Below, one piece after another: positions 58,764 through 64,000 of a stretch of 64,000 bases of DNA. The notes beneath the pieces were generated by a model. The model ran no database searches. It saw only the letters and a list, made by a program, of their open reading frames with translations, and had not been told where the DNA came from. Each line of letters begins with the position of its first letter. Position 1 is the stretch's first letter. The stretch covers positions 22,692,001-22,756,000 of the forward strand of contig OZ234494.1 in NCBI GenBank assembly GCA_965153455.1, given 5' to 3'. Both the position numbers and the translations under genes were made by a program. The stretch is from Sphagnum compactum. Taxonomy: Eukaryota; Bryophyta; Sphagnopsida; Sphagnales.

Positions 58764-59476
58764 TGTTGGTTAAACACCATGGGTGTTATGAGACAGTAGT
58801 ACCATCACTAAATGGTAGTATTGTCGATACAATGACCTACCTTCATGGGGCAAAATAATTAAAATGTTTAATTTGGGGAAAATTTATAATAAAAATAATA
58901 TTAGTTACTAAAAATGATATCCTAGTATAGTTTACTTAGAAGGGTGTCCTAATAATTATTTAGTTAAATGATAAATATCTTATTTACCATATTTTATTTA
59001 CGAAGACTAAAACCATTTTGGTTAATTAGTTTAAGTGGATAAGGGTTGGATGGATTTCCCTTACCTAGAATGTGTGGAAGGGATTAGGATAAGGAAATCT
59101 AGGAAGATAAATAAATCTAAAATGATAAGGACCCCACCTTTGCATGGTGAATATCCTTCTTAAATTCCTTATATATCTCTTGAGGGGGTAAAAGCAAGAA
59201 ATGGTATTAGATATTATATCAGAAATGGTATTCGAGATTAGAGTTTCTAGGAGATCTTTATCTTGGGAAGTATCATGTTTGTGGCATTTGAAATAGAGCT
59301 GGAAAGTATGGAAGTATTTTGTATTTCATGGAACTTGTTCAATAACACCCACATTCGTATAAATACATTGAGTTGTAATGAGTTGCAAACAGTCGTTGTA
59401 ACTCAAAAACCCAGTTGCGAGGCCACTTGCAAATCACCCCATTTTTTCATAGTGGAAATCGTAGAATGAACCAACA
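58764..59476 (+). mobile_element. Probable solo LTR (713 bp)
   Basis: It starts TGTTGGT and ends ACCAACA, the perfect short inverted ends expected of an LTR (TG...CA). Inside is a TATA-like CTTATATATCTC at about 59167-59178 followed by a GAGGGGGTAAAAG leader. No 5-bp target duplication is evident (TCTTA on the left, AATGA on the right), and I see no primer-binding site or polyprotein next to it. It is therefore either a solo LTR whose duplication has decayed or a chance match. Confidence 0.45.
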
Positions 59477-62400
59477 AATGACAAACTTCATCATCATTCC
59501 AAGTTAGGAAATGAATAAAAATTTCAAACTTTCCACAAATTATAACATGGTGCAATACATAATAAATGTGTTTATAAAGCACCTACTACCTTCACCAACC
59601 CAACAAACTTGAAATCATTGAAAAAAAATTCAAGCAAATGCAAGTTATGAAGTTTCTGATTGTAACTTCATACTACCTTTTGTTTAAAGTTTTTCCAAAT
59701 GAAATCTCATAAATTCGTCTATATCCAAGATCAAGAACCTCCAATGGTGGGTTGACAATTGCTTCAAGGAATTGACCAATCTCCCACCAATTATAGTGCA
59801 TATTTGACATCTTAAATGGCATATTCAGAATGTAAGTTATTATGAAGACTAAGGTTGAATTTGGGGGAAAATAGTGAATAGGAAAACATGCGTCGAAGAT
59901 GAATGTCCAACTTTAGTACAACCTTTGAAAAATTTGTTGGATATTAATTAAAAGAAAATTTATTCGCTACCAAAACAATGAAAGAAAGTGAAGCTATTGT
60001 TTTATCTCAAATTTTGGTTTCAAGAAGATTTTCATGGGAAAAATACCACGAGGAAATAAATCTAGTTGTTGGGCCAATTGGTAAATAACTAGTATCTAGA
60101 AAACAAATAAGTTCAAGGACTAATGTCACTTGAAAAGTGTAAAAAGAGGGCCATTTTATAAAGAATAATTGTTTAGTTCTAACAAAACTTTGGACATAGG
60201 ACAATTTTTTTATGATTTGGGTAGTTGGTGGAAGATAATGTTTGAATATAAATAATTAATGCATTTCATAATACTTTTTTATAATGTAACTAAGTTGTTA
60301 CTAGGTTCATAAAATTATGTTGGTCAAGGACAATCCTTTTGAGCTAAAGTTTATTACTAGCGGAGGAGAAAGTAATGTAGCCTCTAAAGCAATAGTGAAT
60401 TTTCAGAGAAAATGAGGTGGACAAAACTTGACAATTTTTTTTTTTTTTCAAAAATAAGTTATGAAAGCGAATTAACATCATCACCAAGGCCCCATTCATT
60501 GCATAAATAACCAAAAAATCAATATTTTAATCCCTTGTCAACTTAAATGAAATAAGCTAGAAAAAGAGATTTAATAAAAAATATAATATGTTGGGTTTGG
60601 AGACATATATTGTAAATTGATATACAAAGATGTGGGAATTAAATTTAAAATGATATGAACTGCAATAACCAGTGTCATGGTTATGTGAGGGATTGTTTAG
60701 GTTTATTTAGGTATGGTTTAGGATATGAAAATGGTAATTAAATCATTCACAAAAAAAAAATGGTGTTTGGAGTTATTATTTAATTGTAGGATTAAATCTA
60801 AATTAGGTTTAATCTTAATTAGTTATGTTAATCTAGTTTAGTAGTTAATTTAGTTGCGAATTAGTTCTAGTGTGAACAAGTTCAATTTTTTTGTGTTTGG
60901 GACATAATCCATTGTTGTGTGATGTCAAATCACTTTTGATGATTTGAGATTTCAAGACACTATGTTTTTTTGCTTTGTAATTTTTCAATGTTTTTACAAT
61001 TTTTTATTTGCACATCTTTTGTGGTTTCATATTTTTCTATGTATAGAACTTAAATTCTTGCATTTTGTTGTTTGCAGGTGAGTTTTTTTGGATCACCAAA
61101 AATGGGATTTAAATGTGTTATGCGATAGTTAGATTTGGTTTTATTTTGCGTACTCATTCTAGTTGACCTTTTCTATTTTTCATTTTTTTCTATTTCCGAA
61201 CCTAGGGCACATCTTCGGCACCAATCCAAACTTGCAAACATTTTATTTTTATTTTTTAAAAATTCATTTATGTGGAGGCCTTTTTATCCATAATTTAGTT
61301 GTAGAATTTTTCATCCCATTTTTTTATCCAACTTATAGCCAAATAATAGTAGGGTAGTGATCGTGCATGGGTGGGCTAGTTAATGAACACCTACCTATTA
61401 TCGAAGATCGCGCACGTTTTTACTTACTACTAGACAAATTTTGTGTAATTTGACCTTTATGACTGAACAACAATTTGTTTTAAATTAATTTCGAAATTAA
61501 CTTTGGAATTAATTTTTAAAAATTTCAAAAATTCATAGGTTTTTTCACATAGAGTTGGATTCAAGTAAGTCACTAGTCTTGAGGATCTCAAATCTGGAAA
61601 GCCTTCATAGTGGGACCTTCTTTTATGCAAAAAAATATTTTGGGATAAATTTTTGATTTAAAAAATGAAATGAATGTATCCCTACATTGTTCAATGATTA
61701 TTTTGAATTTTTTTTTGAGTGTGTTTTGTTTTTTCAATAATTTTAGTTTTGGTTTTCATGAATATCATGCCATATTGAATTGTAGCTTATATTAATATTA
61801 CATATTTTTAATTTGAAAAAAAAGTTTAAGGTTTACATTTGGAATTTATTATAATATAGAATATAAGATAAAATAATTCCTTTAAAAAAAGCTGTTAGTT
61901 TGAATTAAAATTTAAACTTATAAAATAATATATTACAAATTTAAAGAATAAAAAATAATTACAAATAAAATTATTTGGGAAAATTAAAAAAATAATACTA
62001 AAAATCATAATTATAAGTAAAGATTATGATTGAAAAAATAAGTTTGTTTTTGTGAATTTCATAAAATTCATACACAAAAGTCTTTTTAAAATTAAACCAA
62101 AAACCGACTTAACATACTTTTTCAATATGAATATGGATATAAATATTCAATTAAGTCAAATCAATTTCCAATTGAATCATTAATGTTCATTATAATGTGG
62201 GTAATTTTGTGTTTAACACAAGAGCATATTTTATTGAAATATTAAATTTAAAATGATATGAAAAAATAATACATCACATTTGTCTCATAGTTGAAATGCA
62301 AATAGAATACCCTTCTCATATTATTACAATAATATAATTTATTATTCAATTAATCATAAGATGGACCATACATTGTACACAAGGTTTAACATTTGATTTC

Positions 62401-62751
62401 ATCATCCAACCTATCTTTCTGTTGCAGCTTGTAAGTCGGTTTCGGGTTTATCAAAGCAATTTCACACATATTCAAAGCACGTATCAAATTGTTCATCTGT
62501 GAAGTCAAACTGATGATCTGAAACAGCCCGACAGTAGCTTGTACTGAAAGATCTGGCTGTGGTAGTAAGTGTCGAATCATAAAGCAAAACTATCTGAAGG
62601 TTGGACCAAAACAGAAGAAAAATCAAAACTTGGCAAAACTTCTCAGCATGTGTAGCATTGTGTGTTAGCTGACAAAAAAGTCACTTCAAAAAGGGGAATC
62701 CCAAATGCATGGAACAGGAGAAGGCCTCAAAATACGAGAAGCCCATCTGTC
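59477..62751. other. AT-rich gene-free DNA, then 3' region of the uS12 gene
   Basis: I see no recognisable gene or strong repeat between 59477 and about 62380. From about 62390 the composition becomes less AT-rich and probably corresponds to the 3' untranslated or downstream region of the minus-strand ribosomal protein gene. A 64-codon frame at 62386-62580 resembles nothing I know. Confidence 0.4.
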
Positions 62752-63827
<1,076 letters not shown>

Positions 63828-64000
63828 CTGCTCATAATCACCACCAAACCAGTCAACAACCCAAGTTCTTCTAACTCATGAGGAGATGATGATGATGCCA
63901 CATTTCTCCCTCATTGCCATTCTCTACATGTCAGTGTCTCTCAAATTTCACTGAGAAGGAGGACTCCAGATTGTCTCTAAAATTAGACCAGGAAGGAGGA
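63828..64000 (-). other. Intron of the uS12 gene
   Basis: This is the sequence upstream of the acceptor at 63828-63829 on the minus strand. No coding match to the N-terminal part of uS12 is visible, so the window ends inside an intron. Confidence 0.7.

Noticed and set aside
62386-62580. 64-codon minus-strand frame near the uS12 gene
   Set aside because: It lies in the probable 3' region, has no recognisable motif and no splice connection to the ribosomal protein exons.

Overview
This is nuclear DNA of a land plant, most likely a moss. The genes are split by short GT-AG introns in AT-rich surroundings. Telomere-type CCCTAAA/TTTAGGG runs are scattered through the window. The clearest lineage marker is a cytochrome-b5-fused front-end delta-6-type fatty acid desaturase, with an N-terminal extension and intron positions like those I recall for moss delta-6 desaturases. 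I cannot name the species.

Layout. 1-8184 is gene-dense. A four-exon GRAS regulator of the SCL28/DLT type (1219-4263, +) converges on a six-exon LIP5/VTA1 gene (5339-8184, -). Next comes an intronless, broken copy of part of nuclear cap-binding protein CBP80 (about 8836-9575, +). A four-exon allene oxide cyclase follows (10211-12255, -). From 12.3 to 22.2 kb the DNA holds mobile-element remnants, a ten-copy telomere-flavoured minisatellite and a large inverted repeat. An intronless-CDS ARM-repeat gene (24152-25102, +) is followed by two minisatellites and the five-exon desaturase (28481-31608, -). From 33 to 51 kb the sequence is AT-rich, with minisatellites, foldbacks, MITE-like elements and a broken FAD-dependent oxidoreductase gene (45193-46013, -). 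A conserved-looking gene of unknown function, at least seven exons long, occupies 51222-54222 (-) and probably extends to 54670. AT-rich DNA with a probable solo LTR follows. The window ends inside a ribosomal protein uS12/eS23 gene (-).

How the genes relate. These are independent eukaryotic genes, not an operon. The desaturase (polyunsaturated fatty acid synthesis) and the allene oxide cyclase (oxylipin synthesis from such acids) are biochemically adjacent and lie about 16 kb apart, but the ARM gene is between them and I see nothing that links their control. LIP5 (endosomal sorting), GRAS (transcription), ARM (protein interaction) and uS12 (translation) are housekeeping or regulatory genes.

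Exon boundaries were derived by hand from splice motifs, reading-frame phase and remembered family sequences. Family comparisons come from memory, not from a search. I did not find one clear new system. The best leads are the unknown multi-exon gene, the unusual allene oxide cyclase, a long intronic hairpin, and several undescribed-looking repeat families.
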